This document shows, one piece after another, positions 49,890-59,182 of a stretch of DNA of 64,000 nucleotides. The stretch is taken from contig NZ_CP102294.1 of NCBI RefSeq assembly GCF_025144665.1, positions 1,550,001 through 1,614,000 on the forward strand, written 5' to 3'. This stretch comes from Alistipes ihumii AP11 (GTDB lineage: Bacteria; Bacteroidota; Bacteroidia; Bacteroidales; Rikenellaceae). Position numbers and translations under genes: made by a program. The notes under the pieces were generated by a model. The model saw only the letters and a list, made by a program, of their open reading frames with translations. It was not told where the DNA came from and did not search any database. The first letter of the stretch is position 1, and every line of letters starts with the position of its first letter.

Positions 49890-52320
49890 TCTCAGTAGCG
49901 GTTTGTTCGGTTTTGCGCTTGCGCACGGCGGCCACGCCGACGGCCGCGGCCAGCGACAGCAGGAGCAGCAGCGAGCAGACGAGCGTGACGACCGTCAGCG
50001 TCTCGTAATGCGGCGCGCGGAAGCGGAACTCGACGACATGGTCGCCGGCAGGCAACTTCATCGCCCGCAGCACGTAATCGGCCCGGAAATAGGGAGCCTC
50101 CTGCCCGTCGACATAGGCCGTCCACCCGTGCGGATAATAAATCTCGGAAAATACGGCCACCCCTTCCGCCGCAGCGGAATACTCGTACGTGTGGCGATTC
50201 ACGCGATACTCGGTCATCCGGATCGAGGCCGAACTGTCCGCCGTAACGGAAACGCCCTCCAGCATCCCGGCGAATCGCTTGTCCACCACCGCCACACGCT
50301 TCGTATCGACCGAGTCGAGCGCATCGATCTCCTCGTCCGGATCGGCCACGATCCTCACCTCGTCCACGAACCAAGCGGCCCCGTTGGCCCCGTCGTTGCG
50401 CTGCACCGAAGCGCCTCGGCCGTCGTCCGACGGAGCGATCACGTAGCGCGTGTTGAGCATGTCGTACACGTTCCAGTTCATCTTCGACAGATGATGCTCG
50501 ATCAGGTCTTGGTAGCGATGCAGCTTCGCCCCGTGGTACCCGCCCACCGAGCGGTGAAAATACGAAGTCGACGCATCGTTGAACGGGCTGACGGTCAGAT
50601 TCAGCACGCGGTATCCGGGTTCGCCGGCCGTATCGGCCAGTATCTGCAGGTCGGCTTCCGTCGGCCTGATCCGTACGGCGCTTTCGGGCACGAAACGTTC
50701 GCGTCCCAGATAGCGCAGGTTGACCGGTACCATATCGGCCGTCACGATCACGGCCAGCGCCGCCGCCAGCGCGCCCCGCTTGATTCTGTCGGTCGCGAAC
50801 AACCACACCGCTCCGGCCGCCAGCAACGCGAACACCAGCGAGCGCAGCGCATCGGCACGCATCATCGACGCCCGCTCGTCGCGCATCGCGGCAAGCACGT
50901 CGTCCGGCAACTGCATCTGCGAATCGGCTCCGCCCGAGAACGACAGCAACGCGCCGCCGAACAGCAGAAACAGCAACGAGATGCCGCCGACCGTCAACAC
51001 GGAGTATTTCAGCCCCTTCATCAGTCTGGCGTGCCCGATCCGGCCGCACCAGATGCGCTGCAGCACGACGGCCGCGAGAAACGGCACGCACCACTCGACG
51101 ATCACGAGAATCATCGACACGGTACGGAACTTATTGTACATCGGGAAATGACGGAAGAACAGCTCGGTCAGCCCCATGAAATGGTTGCCCCACGACAGCA
51201 GCACGGCGAGCAGCGCGACCGCGGCCACCCACCATTTCGACCGACCGCGCAGCACGAACAGTCCCAGCACGGCGAGCAGCAACGCCGCAGCGCCCACATA
51301 GACCGGACCGGACGTTCCGGGCTGGGGGCCCCAATAACCGGGCAGATGCGCTGCTACTTGCCGCGCATTGTACTTGCCGAGCGCGTCGGCCACCGCTCCG
51401 TCCTCGGAAAATCCGCCCTCGGACGAGCCGCCGTACAGATTGGGAATAAGCAGATTGAACGTCTCGCCGGGCCCGTAGCTCCAGGCCGTCGCATACTCGA
51501 TGTCGAGCCCCTGCTGCTTCTCGCCCGTACGGGCTTCGCGCAGCTCGCTGCCTCCGCGCATCGTCTCGGCCGAATGGGAATTGATGTAGTAGAGCATGCC
51601 TGCATTGCTGCCGACAGCCAATACGGCGGCCAGGGCCAGCAGTCCGGTCGTCTTGGCGAACCGGGGCAGCGCTTTCGCACGCGCGGCCGACACGAGCTCG
51701 TTGATCCAGAACGCGGCCAGTATGAACAGGAAATAGTAGGTGATCTGCGGATGGTTCACGCCGATCTCGATCGACGCGAAGACGCCCGTCAGCGCCGCGC
51801 CGACCCACATGTTGCGCCGGAACGCGTACCACACTCCCCCGAACAGCATCGGAGCGAAAGCCAGCGCCATCATCTTGGTCACATGCCCCGCCCCTATGAT
51901 AATGAAGAAATAGGTCGAAAAGCCGTAGGCCAGCGACGGAACGATCCCGATCCACGGGTTGAACCGCATGCACAGCAGCATGAAAAAGAAAGCCGCCATG
52001 GCGATGAAGATCAGCGCGGCGGGCTGGCCGAGAAAGTAGAAGGCTTTCGACAGCGTCTTGATGACGGTCCCCTTGTACTGCACGTTGATCAAGTAAGCCG
52101 GCATACCCCCGAACATGTTGCCTTCCCACTGCGGGTCCTCGCCGTATTTCTCGCGGTGCTGCATGATATCCTCCGACGAGCCCTTGTACTGCTGAACATC
52201 GCCTTGGAGCAGCGTCTGTCCGCTGAACTGCGGAGCGAAATAGAACAGGTTGATCAGAACGAAAACGGCCAGAGCCGCCGCCACGGGAAGCCACCGTCGG
52301 ATATTGCGCTTGTTCTCCAT
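49870..52320 (-). CDS. YfhO-family membrane protein
   Basis: An 816-residue protein with about 12 membrane helices and two extracytoplasmic regions. The first loop has the family segment DVQQYKGSSEDIMQHREKYGEDPQWEGNMFGGMPAYLI, and the C-terminal part ends with a beta-rich domain (FSEIYYPHGWTAYVDGQEAPYFRADYVLRAMKLPAGDHVVEFRF) before a last helix, both typical of YfhO/DUF6541-like proteins. In Bacillus and Listeria YfhO takes part in glycosylating lipoteichoic acid; in Bacteroidota the target is unknown, but sugar transfer from a lipid carrier fits with uppP downstream. It heads the minus-strand cluster. Confidence 0.86.
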   Translation of the reverse strand: MENKRNIRRWLPVAAALAVFVLINLFYFAPQFSGQTLLQGDVQQYKGSSEDIMQHREKYGEDPQWEGNMFGGMPAYLINVQYKGTVIKTLSKAFYFLGQPAALIFIAMAAFFFMLLCMRFNPWIGIVPSLAYGFSTYFFIIIGAGHVTKMMALAFAPMLFGGVWYAFRRNMWVGAALTGVFASIEIGVNHPQITYYFLFILAAFWINELVSAARAKALPRFAKTTGLLALAAVLAVGSNAGMLYYINSHSAETMRGGSELREARTGEKQQGLDIEYATAWSYGPGETFNLLIPNLYGGSSEGGFSEDGAVADALGKYNARQVAAHLPGYWGPQPGTSGPVYVGAAALLLAVLGLFVLRGRSKWWVAAVALLAVLLSWGNHFMGLTELFFRHFPMYNKFRTVSMILVIVEWCVPFLAAVVLQRIWCGRIGHARLMKGLKYSVLTVGGISLLFLLFGGALLSFSGGADSQMQLPDDVLAAMRDERASMMRADALRSLVFALLAAGAVWLFATDRIKRGALAAALAVIVTADMVPVNLRYLGRERFVPESAVRIRPTEADLQILADTAGEPGYRVLNLTVSPFNDASTSYFHRSVGGYHGAKLHRYQDLIEHHLSKMNWNVYDMLNTRYVIAPSDDGRGASVQRNDGANGAAWFVDEVRIVADPDEEIDALDSVDTKRVAVVDKRFAGMLEGVSVTADSSASIRMTEYRVNRHTYEYSAAAEGVAVFSEIYYPHGWTAYVDGQEAPYFRADYVLRAMKLPAGDHVVEFRFRAPHYETLTVVTLVCSLLLLLSLAAAVGVAAVRKRKTEQTATENGCGQE

Positions 52321-52971
52321 AGGGACCGGTTAATCGATAGTGATCTGCAAAGTAACGAAAAATTGTCGAGATTCTTGTGCCGGACACCGTTACGCGCCGA
52401 AATTTATCGCGCGGCGGGGCCTCGTCCGGTTCCGAGCTTCCGGACTTCGCATCACCGCCGGCCTGCCGTTTCCGCTCGGGCCCCGCCATCCCGCATGCCC
52501 GATCCGGGAGAATCCTCGGACTGCCCGCGCCTCCGGACTGCAACCGTGCGGCAGCGGTCCTACATGAAAAGCGCGCGCACGACAACGGCGGGCGTAGCGC
52601 AACAAGTTACGTGCGCACGACCGAGCCGGTCCGACGCGACGAAACCGCTTGTCGACGGCCGAAGCCGCTCGCCGCCGCAAGGTTCCGGGCGCTGCATTCC
52701 ACGCCGGGCCGGCCGCACCGTGACTCCGCGCGTCTTGACGCTTCCGGCATCATGCGGACAAGCACCGTTTCCAAACATGCTAAACCGCCTCCGGCAGCAC
52801 CTGACATTCGGCCCTCAACGGCCAAGGCATCCGCAAACGGAAGAAGTGCCGGCCGCTTCCCCGGAAACGACTCGCCCCCGCCGCACCGACGCGACAGGGG
52901 CAAGATCGCACAAGACCGCGAAGAACCCGGCCGGAGCGTTTATTCCTCCCCGTGCCAGGCTCCCGGGAGCG
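52321..52971 (-). other. Long spacer upstream of the YfhO gene
   Basis: The spacer is 651 bases, the first 60 (next to YfhO) AT-rich with the promoter box, the rest GC-rich. Frames run through it on both strands but none resembles a family and none has a supported start. I see no repeats or RNA gene. Confidence 0.45.
52348..52355 (-). promoter_or_regulatory. Probable -7 box of the YfhO-ftsX cluster
   Basis: Minus-strand TTACTTTG matches seven of eight positions of TAnnTTTG, 28 bases upstream of the start at 52320. Confidence 0.4.
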
Positions 52972-53850
52972 TCACTTTCCGTACACTTCCCCGCGACCCG
53001 CTTTCAGTGTATTTTTCATCAGCGAGATGATCGTCATCGGCCCGACTCCGCCCGGGACCGGCGTTATGTAACTGCACTTGGGAGCCACCTCGTCGAACTT
53101 GACGTCGCCCAGCAATTTCCACCCCGACTTGGTCCGGTCGCTCGGCACGCGCGTGATACCCACGTCGACGACTACCGCGCCCGGCTTGATCATGTCGGCC
53201 GTGACGAACTCGGCCTTGCCCAGCGCGGCGATTACGATGTCGCCGCCGCGAACGACCTCCGCGAGATTCTTCGTCCGGCTGTGACAGAGCGTTACCGTGC
53301 AATCCCAGCCCTTCTGCGACAGCAGATTGGCGATCGGACGGCCTACGATGTTGCTGCGGCCGATCACGACGCAGTGCTTTCCGGCGGTTTCGATCTTGTA
53401 GTACCCGAGCAACTCCAGAATCCCGTCGGGCGTAGCGGGCAGATAGGCGGGCAGGCCCGAAATCATCCGCCCCGTATTGACCGGATGAAACCCGTCCACG
53501 TCCTTGCGCGGATCGATCGCCTCGATCACCTTCTGCTCCGAGATGTGCTTCGGCAACGGAAGCTGCACGATGAAGCCGTCGACGTCCAGATCGGCGTTCA
53601 GCCGGGCGATCTCGGCAAGCAGAGCCTCTTCGGTCGTCTCCTCGGGCAGGCGAAGCACGGTCGAGCGGAAGCCCACCTCGCCGCAGCATTTCTCCTTATG
53701 TCCGACATACGTCTGGCTCGCGCCGTCGTTCCCGACCAGAACGGCCGCCAGATGCGGCGGCCTGTTTCCGGCGGCCACGAGAGCCTCCACCTCGGAGGCG
53801 ATTTGCTTGCGGAGGCTGGCTGCGACCTCCTTCCCGTCCATAATCTGCAT
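52972..53850 (-). CDS. folD: Methylenetetrahydrofolate dehydrogenase/cyclohydrolase
   Basis: Bifunctional enzyme that oxidises 5,10-methylene-THF and hydrolyses methenyl-THF to 10-formyl-THF. The 292-residue protein has the folate-site segments [18 protein letters not shown] (with the catalytic Lys) and [15 protein letters not shown], and the NADP-binding [18 protein letters not shown] and the C-terminal [12 protein letters not shown]. All are intact and the length is usual. Its neighbours on the same strand are 434 bases away, so it is probably monocistronic. Confidence 0.96.
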   Translation of the reverse strand: MQIMDGKEVAASLRKQIASEVEALVAAGNRPPHLAAVLVGNDGASQTYVGHKEKCCGEVGFRSTVLRLPEETTEEALLAEIARLNADLDVDGFIVQLPLPKHISEQKVIEAIDPRKDVDGFHPVNTGRMISGLPAYLPATPDGILELLGYYKIETAGKHCVVIGRSNIVGRPIANLLSQKGWDCTVTLCHSRTKNLAEVVRGGDIVIAALGKAEFVTADMIKPGAVVVDVGITRVPSDRTKSGWKLLGDVKFDEVAPKCSYITPVPGGVGPMTIISLMKNTLKAGRGEVYGK

Positions 53851-54284
53851 AGCTCGCTATCTTAAAATTTTCAAACAATATTCGGATACGTGAAAGCGTC
53901 CTCCGCCCCTGCCCGAGGAAACCGAGTTTTCCGCCGGTTCTTCCGCGACCCGGCCCGCGCATCTTTCCGCCGGAGCGGCTCGTCGCATCGCTCCCGGACT
54001 CCCCGGCAACCCGCCGGCCCGAACCGTCCGAAATCCGTCCTGCAACTTTCCCGGCAGACACTTACGTTCCGGCCCGCAACCCGGCAGCACGTTCTATCCG
54101 CTTACGACCGGAACTCCGGAAAAGTTTCGGCTACGTCCGACGGGACACGGGGCTCCGTTTCGGCATCGGCCGCGCCCGCTATCCGTCACAACGCCGCCGC
54201 GAAGGGGGAAACCCAGCCTGCGGATTTCAGACCGCACGGCCTGAAAAATTCCGGTCAACGAGCGTCGGAACTTTCCGGCCGGAA
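53851..54284 (-). other. Spacer between ffh and folD
   Basis: The spacer is 434 bases. The palindrome TTCCGGCCGGAA (54264-54275) and a T-run on the minus strand at about 54240 lie just after ffh and could form part of an ffh terminator (7-bp stem with a long loop), which is weak support. The sequence next to folD is AT-rich but has no perfect -7 box. Confidence 0.4.
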
Positions 54285-55607
54285 TCAACGCCTTTTGCCG
54301 TGGCGCATCATTTTCGGCATGCCGCCGGCCACCGTCTTCATCATCTTGCGCGTGTCCTCGAACTGTTTGAGCAGCCGGTTGACTTCCTGAATCGTCGTAC
54401 CGCTGCCCGCAGCGATGCGCTGCTTGCGGCTGCCGTTCAGAATCGACGGATTCTCGCGCTCGGCGGGAGTCATCGACTGGATGATCGCCTCGGTCTGCTT
54501 GAACACGTCGTCGCTGATCTCGACGTTCTTGAGCGCCTTGCCGACGCCCGGAATCATCGAGGCCAGGTCCTTCAGGTTGCCCATTTTCTTGATTTGCGCG
54601 ATCTGGCTCAAAAAGTCGTTGAAGTTGAACTGGTCCCTGACCAGTTTCTTCTTCAGCCGGCGCGCCTCCTGTTCGTCGTACTGCTCCTGCGCCCTCTCGA
54701 CGAGAGACACGATGTCGCCCATGCCGAGAATCCGGTCGGCCATGCGCTCGGGGTGGAACACCTGCAGCGCGTCCATCTTCTCGCCCGAGCTGATGAACTT
54801 CAGCGGCTTGTTGACCACCGCGCGGATCGAGATAGCCGCACCGCCCCGCGTATCGCCGTCGAGCTTCGTCAGCACGACGCCGTCGAAGTCGAGCCGGTCG
54901 TTGAACTGTTTGGCCGTGTTGACGGCGTCCTGACCGGTCATCGAGTCGACGACAAACAGCGTCTCGCTCGGCGAAACGGCCCGCTTGATCGCCTCGATCT
55001 CCTGCATCATCTGCTCGTCGACGGCCAAACGGCCCGCCGTATCGACGATCACCGTATTGATATGGTTCGCCCGGGCATAGCGGACCGCGTTCTCGGCGAT
55101 CTGCACCGGATTGCGGTTTCCTTCCTCGGTATAGACCTCGACACCGACCTGCTGCCCCAAAATCTTCAGCTGGTCGATGGCCGCCGGACGATAGACGTCC
55201 CCCGCCACGAGCAGCACCTGCCGTCCTTTCTTGCTTTTGATCAGATTGGCCAGCTTGCCCGAAAAAGTCGTCTTGCCGGAACCCTGCAGACCCGCGATCA
55301 GCACGACGGCCGGACTTCCTTCCAAACGGATGTCGGTCATCGTGCCGCCCATCAGCGCCGCCAGCTCGTCGCGGACGATCTTGGTCATCATCTGGCCGGG
55401 CTTGACCGAGCGGAGCACGTCCTGTCCGAGCGCCTTGGCCTTCACCTCGTCGGTGAATGTCTTGGCTACCTTGTAGTTCACGTCGGCGTCGATCAGCGCG
55501 CGGCGGATCTCCTTCAGGCTCTCGGCCACATTGATCTCGGTGATCCGGCCCTCGCCCTTGAGGACCTTGAACGACCGTTCGAGCTTGTCCGTCAAATTTT
55601 CAAACAT
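54285..55607 (-). CDS. ffh: Signal recognition particle protein Ffh
   Basis: GTPase that binds signal sequences of nascent membrane proteins and takes ribosomes to FtsY. From the ATG at 55607 it is 440 residues. N domain helices are followed by the G domain with GLQGSGKTTFSGKLA, DTAGRLAVDEQMM and TKLDGDTRGGAA, then the Met-rich M domain (PGVGKALKNVEISDD...KMMKTVAGGMPKMMRHGKRR). An AGGAG sequence a few bases before this ATG and loss of family similarity further upstream decide the start. SRP RNA is not seen nearby. Confidence 0.96.
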   Translation of the reverse strand: MFENLTDKLERSFKVLKGEGRITEINVAESLKEIRRALIDADVNYKVAKTFTDEVKAKALGQDVLRSVKPGQMMTKIVRDELAALMGGTMTDIRLEGSPAVVLIAGLQGSGKTTFSGKLANLIKSKKGRQVLLVAGDVYRPAAIDQLKILGQQVGVEVYTEEGNRNPVQIAENAVRYARANHINTVIVDTAGRLAVDEQMMQEIEAIKRAVSPSETLFVVDSMTGQDAVNTAKQFNDRLDFDGVVLTKLDGDTRGGAAISIRAVVNKPLKFISSGEKMDALQVFHPERMADRILGMGDIVSLVERAQEQYDEQEARRLKKKLVRDQFNFNDFLSQIAQIKKMGNLKDLASMIPGVGKALKNVEISDDVFKQTEAIIQSMTPAERENPSILNGSRKQRIAAGSGTTIQEVNRLLKQFEDTRKMMKTVAGGMPKMMRHGKRR

Positions 55608-55683
55608 ATTCTCCTGCGGATTATCGGCCTGCGCACCCCTGCTCTTCAAAAGCGAGTAGCGAAAACGACGCGGCAGCGCCTTT

Positions 55684-55691
55684 CAAAGTTA
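55684..55691 (-). promoter_or_regulatory. -7 box of ffh
   Basis: Minus-strand TAACTTTG is a perfect TAnnTTTG match, 77 bases upstream of the ffh start. A second match, TATTTTTG at 55745-55752, may be an alternative. Confidence 0.5.
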
Positions 55692-56405
55692 TCTTTTCCG
55701 GAAACCGCCGCAGCCCGGCACACGGCGAGGCGCGAAGCGGCGTACAAAAATACGAACTAATTTCCAAATACGAAACGCCCTGCGCTTTTCCCCCGTGCAA
55801 AATCGACGCGCGGCGACCCGCTTAGAAGCGGCCGCACCGTTCGCCACCCAAAGCGTTTCCGGAACGGGCGACCCGAATCCCGGCGACGGCCGCGCTTTCC
55901 CGGCCCGCACCGTCCGGACAAACGTTTCGCGCGACCGGTTTACGGCTCCGCCGATACGCCCTGCCCCGGCACCTCGCCCGAAAGACACTCTCATGCCATC
56001 CGGATTAGGAAGATTTTCAAAAATACAGGATGGCGCATTTTCAGACAAATCACTATTTCATTACATTTTATACGGCGCATTCCGGAGAATAGTTTAAAAC
56101 GTTCGGAATCGCCCGAAGACTATCACCGTGCGATCATACCATACCGCTCTATCCTTATTTTAAGGAGGTTCCGTACCGCGACTCCGGCAAAAAATAAGGA
56201 TGCCTTTCGACATCCTTATCGCAACGATTCCCTCAACCGGCCTGAACGATCCGTCCGACGTCGGCACACCTGCCATATAGGCTTTCAACCTGCAACAAAC
56301 GCGGTCCCTCGACATAGTCCGAACAAGTTGGCCCTGCACTCGGATCACAATATATTTTATTAAAATAAATATTTGTATGTTTATAAAATATATATGAACT
56401 CCGCC
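55692..56405 (-). other. Long spacer with an AT-rich section
   Basis: The 714 bases between ffh and the regulator gene contain no supported gene. Bases 55690-55980 are GC-rich like other spacers; 55990-56120 and 56340-56400 are markedly AT-rich, unlike the rest of the window. A terminator hairpin lies at 56189-56219, and CCTTATTTTAAGG at about 56154 forms a second small hairpin. A further -7 match on the minus strand (TATTTTTG, 56018-56025) could start a non-coding RNA, which I cannot test. Confidence 0.45.
56189..56219 (-). terminator. Intrinsic terminator downstream of the NtrC-like gene
   Basis: A perfect 9-bp stem ATAAGGATG/CATCCTTAT (56194-56202 with 56211-56219), 8-base loop, followed on the minus strand by six T's (A-run 56189-56194). 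It lies about 190 bases after the regulator's stop. Confidence 0.8.
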
Positions 56406-57623
56406 TTACAGCGCACCCGCCGCATAGGCCCGCACATCCTCGAGAGAAATGGTTTGCCCGCTGAGAATAATCAGCCGTTCCACCACGTTGCGCAACTCGC
56501 GGACATTACCGCTCCATTCCATCTTCCCGAGCTCTTCGATCGCCCCGGGCTCGATCGCCTTGGGCTTTATGCCGTACTCCTCGCAGATCTTCCCGATGAA
56601 GTAATCGACCAACAGCGGAATGTCCCCGGCACGTTCGCGGAGCGCAGGCACCCGAATGACGATCACGCTGAGACGATGATACAAGTCCTCGCGGAAACGG
56701 CCCGCCTCGATCTCCCGGCGCAAGTTCTTGTTCGTAGCCGCCACGACGCGCACGTCCACCTCGATGTCCTTGTCGCTGCCCACACGGCTGATCCGGTTCT
56801 CCTGCAAAGCCCGCAGCACCTTGGCCTGAGCGGCCAGGCTCATGTCGCCGATCTCGTCCAGAAACAGCGTGCCGCCGTCGGCCTGCTCGAACTTTCCCTT
56901 CCGCATCCGGATGGCCGACGTGAACGAGCCCTTCTCGTGCCCGAACAGCTCGCTCTCGATCAGCTCCGACGGAATGGCCGCGCAATTGACCTCCACGAAA
57001 GGCCGGTCGGCCCGGTGACTCAGCTCGTGCAGCCGGTGGGCGACCAGCTCCTTGCCCGTTCCGTTGTCGCCCGTAATCAGCACGCGCGCGTCGGAAGGAG
57101 CCACCTTTTCGATCAGCTGCTTCATATGCTCGATACCGACCGAGGTCCCAACGATCTCGGTCGGGGCGCAGGAAGCCTTGGCGACAACCCGCGCCGAGTC
57201 TCCCGTGCGCACCGCGGAACTCTTTTTACCCGAAGGGGTTTCGACTGTGGCACGGTTTTGGCTTTTATCCTCCACAGCCGAGCGGATCGAGCGGAGTAAC
57301 TTGTTCAGATCAATCGGTTTGGGAATGTAATCGAACGCTCCGTGACGGATGCTGTCGATCGCGGGATCGAGACCTTTGAGCGCCGAAAGCATGATAAAAG
57401 GCGTAGATTTGCCGCTTCCGTGCAAAGAAGTGAGCAGATCGATCGCCCGGATATCGGGTACGGCCATATCGCAGAGCACGACGTCGAAGCGGGAATGCTC
57501 GGTTTTATCGGCGGCCTCGCCTCCGGTTTCGGCCGTTTCGACCCGGTAGCCTTCATATTCGAGACGCTCCTTGAGCGTATTGCGAATGCTGCGTTCGCTG
57601 TCTACTACCAATACGTTTGTCAT
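56406..57623 (-). CDS. NtrC-family response regulator with altered GAFTGA motif and no DNA-binding domain
   Basis: A 405-residue protein. Residues 1-115 are a receiver domain with phosphoacceptor Asp52, Ser80 and Lys102; the acidic pair is D8-S9 (then E10), so one magnesium ligand is replaced. Residues 155-390 are an AAA+ domain with Walker A GDNGTGKE (185-192), Walker [10 protein letters not shown] (D256/E257) and a GSFTSA loop (232-237) where sigma-54 activators have GAFTGA. The Fis-type helix-turn-helix at the C-terminus is missing; the protein ends soon after the AAA lid. It may act without direct DNA binding or without sigma-54. No histidine kinase gene is adjacent. Confidence 0.88.
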   Translation of the reverse strand: MTNVLVVDSERSIRNTLKERLEYEGYRVETAETGGEAADKTEHSRFDVVLCDMAVPDIRAIDLLTSLHGSGKSTPFIMLSALKGLDPAIDSIRHGAFDYIPKPIDLNKLLRSIRSAVEDKSQNRATVETPSGKKSSAVRTGDSARVVAKASCAPTEIVGTSVGIEHMKQLIEKVAPSDARVLITGDNGTGKELVAHRLHELSHRADRPFVEVNCAAIPSELIESELFGHEKGSFTSAIRMRKGKFEQADGGTLFLDEIGDMSLAAQAKVLRALQENRISRVGSDKDIEVDVRVVAATNKNLRREIEAGRFREDLYHRLSVIVIRVPALRERAGDIPLLVDYFIGKICEEYGIKPKAIEPGAIEELGKMEWSGNVRELRNVVERLIILSGQTISLEDVRAYAAGAL

Positions 57624-57683
57624 AACTTTGATATTTTATATGAATATTGAATAATGGTAAACTTCATATTTTTGCGCACGGTT

Positions 57684-57715
57684 TTTGGTTATTCCGAAAA
57701 AACCGAGTAGCTTTG
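57684..57715 (+). promoter_or_regulatory. Promoter of the DUF4290 gene
   Basis: TTTG (57684-57687), a 20-base spacer and TAGCTTTG (57708-57715) give one of the best matches in the window to the Bacteroidota TTTG-N19/20-TAnnTTTG promoter. The leader to the ATG at 57896 would be about 175 bases. Confidence 0.65.
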
Positions 57716-57718
57716 TCC

Positions 57719-57726
57719 CAAAGTTA
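57719..57726 (-). promoter_or_regulatory. -7 box of the NtrC-like regulator
   Basis: Minus-strand TAACTTTG is a perfect match, about 95 bases upstream of the regulator start and only 3 bases from the divergent DUF4290 -7 box, so the two promoters face away from each other with abutting elements. Confidence 0.5.
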
Positions 57727-57895
57727 AGAATTCCTCCCGCTTTAAAAAACAGCAACGCGGCTGCGCTCTCCGGCGGCCGGCAAGGGAATTTCAAATCTGA
57801 AACGACCATTACGGTAAACCTTTTGAATCGATGAAGTCGCCCGTTCGGACGATTCGCGGCCGAGGTCCGATTTCGCGGTTCGCATCCTGATCCTT

Positions 57896-58576
57896 ATGGA
57901 TAAAAACTATAATTTCGAGAGAAAGAAGCTGATGCTTCCCGAGTACGGGCGTCATGTGCATCAGATGGTCGACTACCTGAAGACGATCCACGACCGCGAC
58001 CTGCGCAACCAGCAGGCGCGCGCCGTCATCGAGGTGATGGGCAACCTGAATCCCATTCTGCGCGAGTCGGCCGACTTCAAGCACAAGCTGTGGGACCATC
58101 TGTTCATCATGTCGGACTTCGATCTGGACGTCGACTCGCCCTATCCGATCCCGACGGCCAAGAGCCTCTATCCCAAGCCCGACCGCATCGAGTACCCGAA
58201 GCACCAGATCGCCCGCAAGCACTACGGAAAGAATATCGAGAACATGCTCGCCGCGCTGAAGGAGATCGACGACGAGGAAGCCAAGACGCAGATCGCCGGC
58301 AACATAGCCAAATTCATGCGCGCCAAATCCTTTGAGTACAATCAGGAGCATCCCAACAACGAGGTTATCATGAAAGACATACGCTCGATGTCCGATAACC
58401 GGATCGTTCTGGACGAAGTTGCCCTGAACAATCTCAAAAACGACTATAAACAGCCCTATATGAACAACCGCCAGCGGAAGAATTATTCGGCCGGCGGCCA
58501 TTCCGGCTCCAAAGCGAACAACTATTCGAACAAACAGGGCAACAAGCGGCGCATCGGCAAGGCATTGCACAAATAG
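57896..58576 (+). CDS. DUF4290-family protein
   Basis: A 226-residue cytoplasmic protein of a family restricted to Bacteroidota. The characteristic N-terminal LMLPEYGRHVHQMVDYLKTIHDR and central KHKLWDHLFIMSDFDLDVDSPYPIP segments are present; the second half is helical and the last 35 residues are Lys/Asn/Gly-rich and probably disordered (nucleic-acid contact is conceivable but unproven). In many relatives it precedes murA, which is not here. Its function is unknown. It has a good promoter at 57684. Confidence 0.86.
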   Translation: MDKNYNFERKKLMLPEYGRHVHQMVDYLKTIHDRDLRNQQARAVIEVMGNLNPILRESADFKHKLWDHLFIMSDFDLDVDSPYPIPTAKSLYPKPDRIEYPKHQIARKHYGKNIENMLAALKEIDDEEAKTQIAGNIAKFMRAKSFEYNQEHPNNEVIMKDIRSMSDNRIVLDEVALNNLKNDYKQPYMNNRQRKNYSAGGHSGSKANNYSNKQGNKRRIGKALHK

Positions 58577-58695
58577 CGCCGGACAGCGCGCCTTACCCCA
58601 TCCCGGACATCCCCGGCCGCCGGGAAGAATCCGGGCGGCGTGTCTTTCGCAGGTCCGCCCGGGCCGAACCTGCACGGGATTGCGTTTTTTATTGC

Positions 58696-58703
58696 TAACT
58701 TTG
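58696..58703 (+). promoter_or_regulatory. -7 box of smpB
   Basis: TAACTTTG, a perfect TAnnTTTG match, 23 bases before the smpB ATG at 58727. This position excludes the longer frame that would start at 58640. Confidence 0.55.
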
Positions 58704-58726
58704 CACTCCCCGATGCAAAAACGCTC

Positions 58727-59182
58727 ATGAACGAACAGAAAAACATATCGATCCGCAACAAACGGGCGACATACGATTACGAGATTCTCGACACGTACGT
58801 CGCCGGGATCGTTCTGTCCGGTACCGAAATCAAGTCGCTGCGTCTGGGCAAGGCTTCGCTCACCGACTGTTACTGCTATTTCCACAACGGCGAGCTTTTC
58901 GTCCGGGGCATGAACATAGCCGAATACCACTGGGGCAGCTACAACAACCATGCTCCCAAGCGCGACCGCAAGCTGCTATTGCAGCGCAAGGAGCTCGAAA
59001 AGCTCGGGCGCTCGTTGCAGGACAAGGGGCTGACCGTCGTCGGACTGAAGCTGTTCATCAACGAACGGGGGCTGGCCAAGCTGCAGATCGGACTGGCCAA
59101 GGGACGCAAAAGCTACGACAAGCGCGAGTACATCAAGGAAAAGGATGCCCGCCGCGAGATGGACCGCGTCTTTCGCAAGTGA
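58727..59182 (+). CDS. smpB: SsrA-binding protein SmpB
   Basis: Partner of tmRNA in trans-translation, which frees stalled ribosomes and tags their peptides. The 151-residue protein has the oligonucleotide-binding beta barrel: [29 protein letters not shown] near the start, then [19 protein letters not shown] and [28 protein letters not shown], and a basic C-terminal tail that enters the mRNA channel. No tmRNA gene is visible in this window. Confidence 0.96.
   Translation: MNEQKNISIRNKRATYDYEILDTYVAGIVLSGTEIKSLRLGKASLTDCYCYFHNGELFVRGMNIAEYHWGSYNNHAPKRDRKLLLQRKELEKLGRSLQDKGLTVVGLKLFINERGLAKLQIGLAKGRKSYDKREYIKEKDARREMDRVFRK

Noticed and set aside
49846-53865. 1339-codon open frame on the plus strand
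   Set aside because: It is antisense to YfhO, ftsX and folD and reads as a His/Arg/Gln-rich shadow of their codon pattern. High GC with few TAA/TAG codons explains its length.
55608-56405. SRP RNA or tmRNA gene beside ffh or smpB
   Set aside because: I looked for the conserved SRP loop and the tmRNA ends on both strands and saw neither; a covariance-model search would be decisive.
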